This document shows, piece after piece, positions 1 through 7,797 of a stretch of DNA of 64,000 bases. Source of the DNA: an uncultured Verrucomicrobiota bacterium (GTDB taxonomy: Bacteria; Verrucomicrobiota; Kiritimatiellia; CAIVKH01). Where the stretch lies: assembly GCA_937996795.1 (NCBI GenBank), contig CALKUH010000045.1:1-64000 (forward strand), written 5' to 3'. Every line of letters starts with the position of its first letter. The stretch's first letter is position 1. The notes beneath the pieces were generated by a model, which was given only the letters and a program-made list of their open reading frames with translations, was not told the DNA's origin and searched no databases. The translations under genes were made by a program, and so were the position numbers.

Positions 1-2774
1 GTCTGGACTACACGGAGAGCTACAGCGGACAGGTGTGGAGCGCGTACAGCTACGATGTGCAGTATTGCCCGATCACAAACTCGACGGGGAGCGGAGGCGA
101 CCCGCAGCCGCCGGGAACGAATGATCCACCGGCCTGCACGAACTGCCCGTCAAACATCTGCGAGTTCGAGACGACGAACAATTTTATGGGCTTGGAGCGC
201 GTGTGGTCGCTGGCGTACAGCAACCTGCTGCTGACGGGAGCGACGCGAACGGTGTGGCTGGACACGCGCCCGATGGGCATCGACGCGCAAACGAACCCGA
301 CGCACCGGTTCTACGGGTTCGGGTCGAACGTGGACACGGACAACGACGGGTTGAACGACGGGTATGAGTTATTCGTGACGAAAACCGACCGGGAGCTTCT
401 GGACACGGATGGGGACTGGCTGAACGACGGATGGGAAGTCCAGCACGGACTCAACCCGTTGTCCGCGGAAGGAGACGATGGGCGGGATGGCGACCCGGAC
501 CGGGACGGGTGGACCAACTTCGAGGAAATCGAAAGCGGCTCATCCCCGGTAGATCGACTGGATGTTCCCTCGTATTTTGCCCCCGGCGTGATGATCAGCG
601 AGTTCGTCTATCTGCCCGCGTCCGGCAAGCCACAGTGGATCGAGTTGTTCAACGCCAATCAGCACTTCCTGCCCATCGACCTCGGCGACTTCCGGGTGCA
701 GCGAACCAGCAACGGCGTCTTTGAGACCGTTTACACGATCCCCACCAACACGATCATTCACCCGGGCGACACGCTGCTGATCGTCGGCCCCGGTTCCGGC
801 GTGACCGGCGACCTGACCGGGACGATTGATCTGGAGAAGCCGTACGATGGCACCAACAGCCATACCGCCGCGCTGCGGCTCATCAAGCCCGCGAACGCCC
901 CCGGCTTCTTTGAAGACACGGTTGATGCCTGCCTGTACGACTCGCCCGACGAGTTCTCCCTGGATTCCGCCGGATTTGATGACTACGGCTACGAAATCTT
1001 CGCGCCTTTCACCTTCACGAGCAACAGCCTCGTCCGCAAGTGGCCTGCGGAAGACCGCAACGTCGGCGGGTTGGAGTGGCGCTGGACCAACAGCCCGACG
1101 CCGCACCGCGCGGGCCAGGGCGTCGATCCAGACCAAGACGGACTCACCACGCTACAGGAGTGGACCGGAAGCCAGAACCCGTTCAATCAGGAACCCACCG
1201 ATCCCTTCGATGCCGACAGCGACGACGACGGGCTGTCCGACCGGCTGGAAATGACCAACAGCCCGCCGACCAACCCGCTGAGCCCGGACACGGATGGCGA
1301 CGACTTCCCGTGGGGAACCACGCGATACACGCAGGATAATCAAGAAGCGGGCGCTGGAACCGATCCACACGACCCGGACACCGACGGGGATGGCTTGTAC
1401 GATGGATGGGAACTCGCGTTGGGGCTGGACCCGCTGGACACCGACAGCGACAACGACGGCACGCCGGACGGAGATGAGGACTACGATGGCGATGGCGTGT
1501 CGAATCTCGCGGAGCAATCCGCGAACAGCAACCCGGCGAACGCCTCGCAGACGGCGGGCGGCCCTTACATCGTGACCCACCAGCACACGAAGCCGAATTG
1601 GTCGAATGGCGACGACTTCGGCTACAACGGAAGGCTCACCGTGACGTTCAGCAATCTGCGCTCGAATCAGAGCGTCTGCGTCTTGTTGGAGGAGGGCGGG
1701 TACTATGATGAGTTCTTCGAGGTCAAATGGTTTGGGGCAACCCAGCCGCACTGGGTTCATTCGCGTACCGGAATTACAAGCGCTACTGTGCTTAATGGCC
1801 AGAACAGCATGCGTCTCGTGGTGACGGATCGTTCCCCGCCCCCGAATCTACAGCCCGCCAATCAGGGGGCGGACATTCGATACACCGTTCTGGATGTATC
1901 CATTCTCGAGCCAAAAGGATTACCGCTACAATCTATTCATCAACCAGCCTCCTGGCTTTTCCGGGGGAATCCGTATTGCTTTAAGTGGCAGTACGTGCAT
2001 GAAAACAACGTGATCGTGCCCTATCAGCAGCTGATCGAGGGCAACGTCGCAAGCCATCCCACGTTCGGGTACCATTGGAGCGTAAGTCAGGGCTTATTGG
2101 AGAACGCATCGGCGGCCAATCCAATCTATCATCCCACGAACATGGCCATTCCAACCGCGATGGCGCTGGTGGACCTCTGGCTCTGCGCAACCGCGAACTG
2201 CGGCCCGTGCAAGGACAAGCGGGTGCTCGAGGTCTACAGGGATCATCTGGAACGCGATTATCAGAATTTCGGGACGGGGATCAAATGTGGCGGCGTCTTG
2301 CTTCAAACGCCTTGGATATTTCAGCGATACGGCAGAACAATTACAATGCCGCAGACATGGAATTGCTTCGGTTCTGTGTGGCACGCTTACAACGGAACCG
2401 GTGGTGGCCAGGCAATGGATATTCCCTCGGCTGGCTTTACGGTGGAAACGCATGCCCATCCGATCGACTGGAACGATGTCATTGACGACTTGGAGCGCGG
2501 CGACATTGTGGCATTTTACAGTGGAGATACGCTTCAGCATGCCCATACATGCATGGGTAGTCCGAGCCAGATGTACGGAGCCAACAACAGGCCTCGGCTT
2601 GCCTGGGTCGTTCCTCGTCCGCCGGGCGCCGGACCAGGTCCAGTAATTTCAGGTACATGGCAATGGGACGTTTGTAGTTCTGAAGAATATTATAACCGAG
2701 TGAATGCAGATCACCTGGGATTGTTTCCAGGCAGCGCGCAGTTCCTAAACAAGGTAAAAGTCTTCAAGAAATAG
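1..2774 (+). CDS. Large secreted TSP3/lamin-tail protein with C-terminal Cys/His hydrolase-like domain (5' partial)
   Basis: The reading frame is open from base 3, so the true start lies upstream of the window; at least 920 residues are present. Acidic calcium-binding thrombospondin type 3 repeats (DxDxDG pattern) occur at about residues 95-170 and 375-505, flanking a lamin-tail-like domain at about 190-340. The last ~200 residues change character. They hold a Cys (codon 2364-2366) in an NCFGSVW context and a GDIVAF segment followed by a QHAH pair (His codons 2538 and 2544), the order seen in NlpC/P60- or CHAP-like cysteine hydrolases. Seen: repeats and the Cys/His arrangement. Inferred: a surface or secreted calcium-stabilised scaffold carrying a hydrolytic tip. 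The 3' third looks lower in GC than the repeats. Substrate unknown. Confidence 0.7.
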   Translation, partial: LDYTESYSGQVWSAYSYDVQYCPITNSTGSGGDPQPPGTNDPPACTNCPSNICEFETTNNFMGLERVWSLAYSNLLLTGATRTVWLDTRPMGIDAQTNPTHRFYGFGSNVDTDNDGLNDGYELFVTKTDRELLDTDGDWLNDGWEVQHGLNPLSAEGDDGRDGDPDRDGWTNFEEIESGSSPVDRLDVPSYFAPGVMISEFVYLPASGKPQWIELFNANQHFLPIDLGDFRVQRTSNGVFETVYTIPTNTIIHPGDTLLIVGPGSGVTGDLTGTIDLEKPYDGTNSHTAALRLIKPANAPGFFEDTVDACLYDSPDEFSLDSAGFDDYGYEIFAPFTFTSNSLVRKWPAEDRNVGGLEWRWTNSPTPHRAGQGVDPDQDGLTTLQEWTGSQNPFNQEPTDPFDADSDDDGLSDRLEMTNSPPTNPLSPDTDGDDFPWGTTRYTQDNQEAGAGTDPHDPDTDGDGLYDGWELALGLDPLDTDSDNDGTPDGDEDYDGDGVSNLAEQSANSNPANASQTAGGPYIVTHQHTKPNWSNGDDFGYNGRLTVTFSNLRSNQSVCVLLEEGGYYDEFFEVKWFGATQPHWVHSRTGITSATVLNGQNSMRLVVTDRSPPPNLQPANQGADIRYTVLDVSILEPKGLPLQSIHQPASWLFRGNPYCFKWQYVHENNVIVPYQQLIEGNVASHPTFGYHWSVSQGLLENASAANPIYHPTNMAIPTAMALVDLWLCATANCGPCKDKRVLEVYRDHLERDYQNFGTGIKCGGVLLQTPWIFQRYGRTITMPQTWNCFGSVWHAYNGTGGGQAMDIPSAGFTVETHAHPIDWNDVIDDLERGDIVAFYSGDTLQHAHTCMGSPSQMYGANNRPRLAWVVPRPPGAGPGPVISGTWQWDVCSSEEYYNRVNADHLGLFPGSAQFLNKVKVFKK

Positions 2775-2784
2775 TGGGGATAAT

Positions 2785-3375
2785 ATGCAAAACAAAATAT
2801 TACTGATGGTATGTCTCGCGCTCTCGCTCATCCTTCGGATGGCTAATGCTGAGGCTGGTTGCACCACATCGATTTATCAAATTCATTTTCCGGTAAGTGC
2901 TGGGACGGGGGATCCCATCGATTTGCTAATAATTAAGGACTCATCTAATAACGTCGTGCAGGTTTCGTCACTGCCGTCTCAAGTATTGCATAAAATATCG
3001 ATTATATGTCAGTCAAAGATCCCAAGTCTGACGGTTTCCGAAGTCGTTGCCAAAGACTTTCTGGGATATTTTGTTGATTTGCCGTTTTATAGCCTTCAGG
3101 GATCGCTTGGCCTCGGCACGCTTCAGCCTGTTTACGATGGAGACCCATCTGAACGGCCATGGTTAGGGGTTTTGCCGGTCACCAACTGCATGATAAATGC
3201 CGCCGAAATCACAAATGTATTTTTTGTCGAAGTGATTGACCGACTCGCTCAGCTTCTTGAACTAAAGACAGGGATATTGCCTTCGGGCGGTTTAATATTC
3301 GGAACAGAGGGAAATTGGGTCACAAACTATGTTCCGACGTTTACAATGGAGTTAAGTGTTCGTTATCAGGAATAG
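2785..3375 (+). CDS. Small secreted protein of unknown function
   Basis: A 196-residue protein that I do not recognise. It begins with a clear Sec signal peptide (KILLMVCLALSLIL core, Ala-rich cleavage region near residue 23), and the mature part holds three or four Cys, so disulfides in the periplasm or outside are likely. A GGGGAT Shine-Dalgarno-like stretch lies just before the ATG and only 10 bp separate it from the upstream large secreted protein, so the two are probably co-transcribed. Base composition is less GC-rich than the rest of the window. A partner or inhibitor of the upstream hydrolase-like domain is possible from position only. Confidence 0.6.
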   Translation: MQNKILLMVCLALSLILRMANAEAGCTTSIYQIHFPVSAGTGDPIDLLIIKDSSNNVVQVSSLPSQVLHKISIICQSKIPSLTVSEVVAKDFLGYFVDLPFYSLQGSLGLGTLQPVYDGDPSERPWLGVLPVTNCMINAAEITNVFFVEVIDRLAQLLELKTGILPSGGLIFGTEGNWVTNYVPTFTMELSVRYQE

Positions 3376-3464
3376 CTGCTTGCTTTGCCCGACATTCAGC
3401 GCTCGGGGCCGACTTGCGGCCCGTAGTGCGTTCGCGGAAATCGAATTATGATGAACACAAGCTT

Positions 3465-4070
3465 ATGAAAACGATTATGAACCCAGCACTCTTGTCATTG
3501 CTGGCAAGCACTGCTTTGTGCAGTGACTTCACGTTGCATCAGCTTGATACGACAAACGTCCTTGGACCATTTTTCTATCGGCATGGGGAAATACTCCAAA
3601 TTGGAACAAATTCTTATGAAATCAGTCAAATCTCCACGAAAGCATCCGAAACCCGGGAGAGGCTCAAAAGAGTTATCATACCGTCGATCGAGTTCCGAAA
3701 CGCCGTGGTGCCGGATGTGCTCAACTTTTTGATTGAAGCAAGCAGTCGGCGTCCGGATGACGTTGTCAATATCGCGCCAATTGGACTGTGCATTAATTCG
3801 CCTGCCGCCACAAACGATCCCGCTGCGGTGAACGATTTCGGTGATTCGTTCGGTTGGCCAACTGCAAGCACGAGCATCGGAAAAACCATCACGCTTAATC
3901 TTCAAAGGATTACTTTGTACGACGCAATTGACACAATCTCCAAGGTGCTTGGAGTTGATTTCTGGATAGACGACAACGGCGTTGTTTTCTTTGGGAAGAA
4001 GGGTCCAAACCCATCTGAAAACCAATCCATCCTTCCATCTGACCGCGGGGCGTCGGCGAGTCCGGAGTAG
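3465..4070 (+). CDS. Small secreted STN-like (secretin/TonB short N-terminal domain) protein
   Basis: 201 residues from ATG 3465 (an in-frame ATG at 3477 is an alternative); both give a signal peptide (NPALLSLLASTALCS). The mature part has two repeated elements of STN type: IEFRNAVVPDVLNFLIEAS and, later, ITLNLQRITLYDAIDTI followed by LGVDFWIDDNGVVFFG. This 'fold-strand, helix, strand' pattern is typical of secretin N0/STN domains and of many small periplasmic proteins in PVC bacteria. There is no secretin channel domain. It follows two other secreted proteins and shares their lower GC. Function unknown; protein-protein interaction in the periplasm is the usual role of the fold. Confidence 0.6.
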   Translation: MKTIMNPALLSLLASTALCSDFTLHQLDTTNVLGPFFYRHGEILQIGTNSYEISQISTKASETRERLKRVIIPSIEFRNAVVPDVLNFLIEASSRRPDDVVNIAPIGLCINSPAATNDPAAVNDFGDSFGWPTASTSIGKTITLNLQRITLYDAIDTISKVLGVDFWIDDNGVVFFGKKGPNPSENQSILPSDRGASASPE

Positions 4071-4125
4071 AATCCGCCCGAGTATTGCCCGCAGCTCCGC
4101 ACCAACGGTTCATTCTTTCGGAGCA

Positions 4126-4869
4126 TCAGGCATTCCGACTACGCCGGAATGACGCGATGACGGGGGTGCCCCGGCGCGCGGTGAGACCGAGGCGGTCGGG
4201 GAGCCACTCCAAGGTGGCGGAGAGCGCGGGCGCGCGCAGCGTGCGGTGCAGGACCATGGGCCACAGGAACTGGCCGCGCCGCTCATGGGTGGTGAACCCC
4301 GCGGCGGCCATCGCGCCCGCCACCTCCGCATGCGTGAAGTTGCGCCAGGTCCGCGTATTTTTCTCCACCTTCTGCTTGGCGGCGAAGAGCCACGGCGCGA
4401 GCGCGTTGAGACCCGAGGCGAGCGGATAGTCCACGATCACCACCGTGCGCGCGACACGCGCGAGTTCGCGCAACAACGCCGGCCAGCGTTCGCAGTGCGG
4501 CAGCAGGCGCACGCTTACCACGGCGTCGAACGAAGCGTCCGGGAAGGGGAGGGCGATCACATTCCCGACAACGAACGTGCAGCGCTGCGCGGCGACGAGG
4601 TCCGCGATGCGTTCCGCGCAGGACGCATCGCTGCCGAGGACCGTGACGTCGAACCCCGCCTGTGCCAGCGGGCGGGCGAGCTGGCCGTGTCCGCCGCCGA
4701 CATCGAGCAGCGTGCGCGCGCCGGCGCTTTCCAGCTGGGCGCGCACCGCGCGCTCCTGTCGTTTCAGCAGCCATGCGCCCACCGGGCCCGCGAAGCGCGC
4801 GGCGTAGCCGGCGGACGACGTCTCAATGTCCGCCGTCTCGGGGAACGCGTGTTCGGGGTGATCGGTCAT
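4126..4869 (-). CDS. Class I SAM-dependent methyltransferase
   Basis: 247 residues from the ATG at 4869. The SAM-binding motif I is LLDVGGGHGQLA at about residues 60-71, followed by an acidic motif II region (VLGSD) and a motif IV-like SFDAVVSVRLLPHCERWP. This is the UbiE/BioC-like methyltransferase fold; the substrate cannot be told. It stands alone and divergent from the phosphodiesterase at 4991, with the tandem dyad element 4891-4937 between them. Its last residues (about FRRSRNA) are encoded by a palindromic repeat at 4131-4151, so the natural C-terminus may have been replaced by repeat insertion. An upstream in-frame start at 4896 would lie inside the dyad element and is less likely. 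Confidence 0.75.
   Translation of the reverse strand: MTDHPEHAFPETADIETSSAGYAARFAGPVGAWLLKRQERAVRAQLESAGARTLLDVGGGHGQLARPLAQAGFDVTVLGSDASCAERIADLVAAQRCTFVVGNVIALPFPDASFDAVVSVRLLPHCERWPALLRELARVARTVVIVDYPLASGLNALAPWLFAAKQKVEKNTRTWRNFTHAEVAGAMAAAGFTTHERRGQFLWPMVLHRTLRAPALSATLEWLPDRLGLTARRGTPVIASFRRSRNA
4131..4151. repeat. REP-like palindrome at the methyltransferase 3' end
   Basis: CATTCCG (4131-4137) and CGGAATG (4145-4151) form a perfect 7-bp stem around a 7-nt loop. The CATTCCG/CGGAATG arms resemble the extragenic palindromes scattered through many bacterial genomes. It lies within the last codons of the methyltransferase gene. No poly-T tract follows, so a simple intrinsic terminator is not supported. 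Confidence 0.5.
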
Positions 4870-4890
4870 ACAGGGGCACGTTCGCAGAAT

Positions 4891-4940
4891 TTGCAACGTC
4901 TGTAAAAACTCTTCGGAACGGTTTGCAACGTCTGTAAAAC
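4891..4940. promoter_or_regulatory. Tandem dyad element, locus 1 (TTRCA-N5-TGYAA x2, 32-bp spacing)
   Basis: Two copies of TTGCAACGTCTGTAA at 4891-4905 and 4923-4937. Each is a near-dyad (TTGCA-N5-TGTAA). The first is extended to a 20-bp core ending AAAACT that is identical at 26494 and 54272. It sits between divergent genes (methyltransferase, phosphodiesterase) and ends 14 bp before the proposed -35 of the latter. Two dyads three helical turns apart suit cooperative binding of a dimeric regulator; this is inference. Confidence 0.55.
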
Positions 4941-4951
4941 ATTTTTCGGGG

Positions 4952-4981
4952 TTGGACGAACAGGGGTGTCGTCGTTATCTT
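4952..4981 (+). promoter_or_regulatory. Candidate sigma70 promoter of the phosphodiesterase gene
   Basis: TTGGAC (4952-4957), 18-bp spacer, TATCTT (4976-4981). The ATG at 4991 follows only 9 nt after the -10 box, so transcription would start at or just before the start codon (leaderless). No Shine-Dalgarno sequence is evident in the remaining gap. Confidence 0.4.
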
Positions 4982-4990
4982 TTCAGGCCT

Positions 4991-5743
4991 ATGAAGTTGA
5001 TCGCGCATCGGGGGGCGTCGCGCGAAGCGCCGGAGAACACGATTCCGGCGATTCACCTGGCGTGGCAGGAGAAGGCGGATGGCGTCGAGATCGACGTGCG
5101 GCTCACGTCGGACGGCAAGGTCGTCCTGATGCACGATGAAAACGTGCTGCGCACCGCCGGCAAGAACCTGGAGGTTGCGTACCAGCCCTGGGACGCGTTG
5201 CGGGTGCTGGATGCGGGCGTGTGGATGAGTCCGCGCTGGAAGGGCACGCAGATTCCGCTGTTGCGCGATGTGCTCAAGATGCTGCCGGGCGGTCGCACGT
5301 TGTGGATCGAGGTGAAGTCCGGCACGGACATCATCCCGGCGTTGAAGGCGGACATTGAGGTGCGGAAGCCGCCGATGGACGCGATCAAGTTCCTCGGTTT
5401 CAGCGCGCATGTGATGGGCGAATTGAAGAAGGTGTTCCCGAAGCACGGCGTTTATTTGAATGTCGAGCCGCGCGGTTTTCCGAATGCGCCGAATCCGTGG
5501 GCGGCGGACCTGCTGGTGGCGCAGGCGCGTCGGTCGCATCTGGACGGGTTGAGCGTGGGGCTTTCCGATGCCGTGGATGAGGCGTTTATCAAGACTGTGC
5601 ACGAATCGGGCCTCGATCTGACGGGGTGGGTGGCGGACGACGAGCATGTAGCGCTGCGCCTCGCGCGCGCGGGGTTGCGGTCGGTGATGACGAATCGCCC
5701 GGCGTATATCCGGCATCGCCTGCGGGACCACGGGGTGTCGTGA
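4991..5743 (+). CDS. Glycerophosphodiester phosphodiesterase family protein
   Basis: 250 residues. The start is at ATG 4991, giving MKLIAHRGAS. HRGAS with ENT and then GVEIDVRLTSDG and VLMHDE are the hallmark metal-binding and catalytic motifs of the GDPD TIM barrel (UgpQ-type, cytosolic, no signal peptide). The family hydrolyses glycerophosphodiesters to glycerol-3-phosphate and an alcohol, feeding lipid turnover or phosphate scavenging. Length matches UgpQ (~247). The stop overlaps the GTG of the next gene by 4 bp (GTGA), so translation is probably coupled to the TIGR02757 protein. Confidence 0.85.
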   Translation: MKLIAHRGASREAPENTIPAIHLAWQEKADGVEIDVRLTSDGKVVLMHDENVLRTAGKNLEVAYQPWDALRVLDAGVWMSPRWKGTQIPLLRDVLKMLPGGRTLWIEVKSGTDIIPALKADIEVRKPPMDAIKFLGFSAHVMGELKKVFPKHGVYLNVEPRGFPNAPNPWAADLLVAQARRSHLDGLSVGLSDAVDEAFIKTVHESGLDLTGWVADDEHVALRLARAGLRSVMTNRPAYIRHRLRDHGVS

Positions 5744-6561
5744 GTCCGCCCGCTTCGCGCGCGCGGGCGGCCGCGTTGCGGGAGCGGCTCGAATCGATCT
5801 ACACGCGCTATCACCGCGCCGACTTGATTGAACCCGACCCGCTCCAGTGGGTGCGGCGTTTCCCGGACCTGCGCGACCGCGAGCTCGTGGCGCTGCTGGC
5901 CGCGGCGCTGGCGTTCGGGCGCGTGTCCCACATCCTCGCGAGTTTGGGGAAGCTGTTGCCGCGCATGGGCGGGCGTCCGGCGGAGTGGTTGCAAGGGGCC
6001 AGCGACGCGCAGGTGGCGCGCGTGTGCGCGGGGTGCCGGCACCGGTGGACGACAGCGGACGAGATGGCGAACCTGTTGCGCGCGGTGCGGGGTGTGCAGC
6101 GCGCGGAGGGATCGATGGCCGCCGCGTGGGCGGGATCAATCCGACCCGGCGACCGCGATGCGCACGATACGCTGGCGCGTTGGGTGGCGCTGCTCGATGC
6201 CCACGGGCTGGCGCCCGACAACTCGATGATTCCGCGCCCTGAGCGTTCCTCGGCGTGCAAGCGGCTGCATCTGTTTTTGCGGTGGATGATCCGGTGCGAC
6301 GCGGTGGACCCGGGTGGATGGCCCGATGTGCCCGCGCGGCTGGTGGTGCCTTTGGATGTGCACATGCACCGGATGGCGCGTGTGATGGGGCTGACGCGGA
6401 GGCGCGCGGCGGATTTGCGGACCGCGCGGCAGATCACGGCCGCCTATGCGCGGGTGTGTCCGGAGGACCCCGTTCGGTATGATTTTGCCCTCACGCGGAT
6501 GCCGATTCACGAGGGGTTGGGGGTGGCGGAGGTGCGGGGGATGCTTCGCCCGGGTGGGTGA
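5740..6561 (+). CDS. TIGR02757/DUF2400 family protein
   Basis: 273 residues from GTG 5740, overlapping the previous stop. The sequence matches the TIGR02757 pattern as I know it: N-terminal LESIYTRYHRADLIEPDPLQWVRRFPDLRDRELVALLAAALAFG-type segment, the 'NSMIPRPERSSACKRLHLFLRWMIR' region, and the C-terminal PLDVHMHRMARVMGL and DPVRYDFALTRMPIHEG-type segments. The family resembles HhH-type DNA glycosylase folds, but its role is unknown. Co-transcription with the phosphodiesterase gene is likely from the overlap. No membrane segment or signal is visible. Confidence 0.8.
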   Translation: MSPPASRARAAALRERLESIYTRYHRADLIEPDPLQWVRRFPDLRDRELVALLAAALAFGRVSHILASLGKLLPRMGGRPAEWLQGASDAQVARVCAGCRHRWTTADEMANLLRAVRGVQRAEGSMAAAWAGSIRPGDRDAHDTLARWVALLDAHGLAPDNSMIPRPERSSACKRLHLFLRWMIRCDAVDPGGWPDVPARLVVPLDVHMHRMARVMGLTRRRAADLRTARQITAAYARVCPEDPVRYDFALTRMPIHEGLGVAEVRGMLRPGG

Positions 6562-6570
6562 AGGTGGGTC

Positions 6571-6599
6571 TTGCGCTCCGGTCGGAAGGTCGGTACGTT
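6571..6599 (+). promoter_or_regulatory. Candidate promoter of infA
   Basis: TTGCGC (6571-6576), 17-bp spacer, TACGTT (6594-6599), about 33 bp before the infA ATG at 6633, with an AAAGGAA ribosome site in between. The -10 is a weak match but the spacing fits. Confidence 0.35.
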
Positions 6600-6632
6600 C
6601 TCCGGCTCGATCCATCAGAACCAAAGGAACCT

Positions 6633-6860
6633 ATGCCCGGCGGCAAAGAAGACATCATTGAAATGGACGGGACGGTGACGAAAGTCCTGCCCGCGACCAT
6701 GTATCGTGTGAAACTGGCCAGTGGTCACGAAATCCTGGCCCACATCTCCGGCAAGATGCGCAAGCACTTCATCAAGATCACCAATGGTGACCGGGTGAAG
6801 GTGGAGATGTCCCCCTACGACCTGACCAAGGGTCGGATTACCTTCCGCCACCGCGTTTGA
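6633..6860 (+). CDS. infA: Translation initiation factor IF-1
   Basis: 75 residues from ATG 6633, with an AAAGGAA Shine-Dalgarno just upstream. This is the usual IF-1 length. A single S1/OB-fold: IEMDGTVTKVLPATMYRVKL, HEILAHISGKMRKHFIKI and GDRVKVEMSPYDLTKGRITFR are all near-consensus. IF-1 binds the 30S A-site with IF-2 and IF-3 during initiation. It stands alone here rather than in a ribosomal protein operon. Its last 23 bp overlap the 3' end of the convergent pseudouridine synthase gene. Confidence 0.97.
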   Translation: MPGGKEDIIEMDGTVTKVLPATMYRVKLASGHEILAHISGKMRKHFIKITNGDRVKVEMSPYDLTKGRITFRHRV

Positions 6861-7713
6861 TTCGCGCGGGCGCGAGCCCCAGTTCGATCAGCGCCGCCCG
6901 GAAATCCTCCGGCGGCGTTGCCTGTACGCGCCGCTGCGCGCCGGTATCCGGGTCGCGCCAGCTCAACCGCCACGCGTGCAGCATCTGCCGCGGGATGTGC
7001 CGCAGCGTGTCGTCCTTCACCTTGCGTGTCGCGTAGGTGCGGTCGCCCGCGAGCGGGAAGCCGGCGGCCTGCAGGTGGACGCGAATCTGGTGGGTGCGTC
7101 CCGTATGCGGGCGCGCCTCGATATGCGCGGCCTGCGGTGTGCGGCGGAGCAGCCGGAATTCCGTGTGCGCGGTTTGCCCTTCGACCGGCCGGTCCATTTC
7201 CTTCAGCGTGTGCGGGAAGGGGCCCATCGCGATGGCCTGGTACACTTTTTCGATCGTGCGTTCGGAGAATTGCGCCTCGAACGCGGCCTGTGCTTCCGGC
7301 GTGCGGGCGAAGAGCAGGCAGCCGCTCGTGTCGCGGTCGAGCCGGTGCACGGGCAGGATTTCCGGGTGTTGCTGTTTGACGCGCGATTCGGCGCTTTCGG
7401 GGCCCAGGCTGACGAGGCCGGCGGGTTTGTCCACCACCAGGCAGCGGGCGTCGCTGTAGAGCAGGCGCAGCTCCGGTTTGCGCACGACCTCGGCGCGGGG
7501 GAGGATGGCCGCTTCGACGACATCACCCATGCGCAACTCGTGGTGCGCGATCCAGATGCGGCGTTTGTTCACAAAGACCCGGCGCTCATCGAGCAGGCGC
7601 TTGGCCTGCTTGCGGGAAATCCCGAGCTTCATGGTGAGGAATCGATCCAGTTGCAGTCCGCTTTCCGGCTGCCGGACGGTGATGAGGGTGGGAACAGGCA
7701 TGCCGTGGACCAT
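6838..7713 (-). CDS. RluA/RluD-family 23S rRNA or tRNA pseudouridine synthase
   Basis: About 291 residues if started at ATG 7713; ATG 7701 (MPVPTL) is four residues further in and equally plausible. An N-terminal S4 RNA-binding domain (LQLDRFLTMKLGISRKQAKRLLDERRVFVN region) precedes the synthase domain with the catalytic HRLDRDTSG motif (Asp nucleophile) and the C-terminal RPHTGRTHQIRVHL signature. It isomerises specific uridines to pseudouridine. The stop codon lies inside the 3' end of infA (convergent overlap of 23 bp). It is divergent from amrS. Confidence 0.9.
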   Translation of the reverse strand: MVHGMPVPTLITVRQPESGLQLDRFLTMKLGISRKQAKRLLDERRVFVNKRRIWIAHHELRMGDVVEAAILPRAEVVRKPELRLLYSDARCLVVDKPAGLVSLGPESAESRVKQQHPEILPVHRLDRDTSGCLLFARTPEAQAAFEAQFSERTIEKVYQAIAMGPFPHTLKEMDRPVEGQTAHTEFRLLRRTPQAAHIEARPHTGRTHQIRVHLQAAGFPLAGDRTYATRKVKDDTLRHIPRQMLHAWRLSWRDPDTGAQRRVQATPPEDFRAALIELGLAPARIKRGGGR

Positions 7714-7797
7714 AGCGGGCCGGGGCGGAATGACCAATGGGGAAATTCCGAATGACGCGCGGGGCGGTGCGGAGTAAACTTCTTTCGGGGCGAAGCG

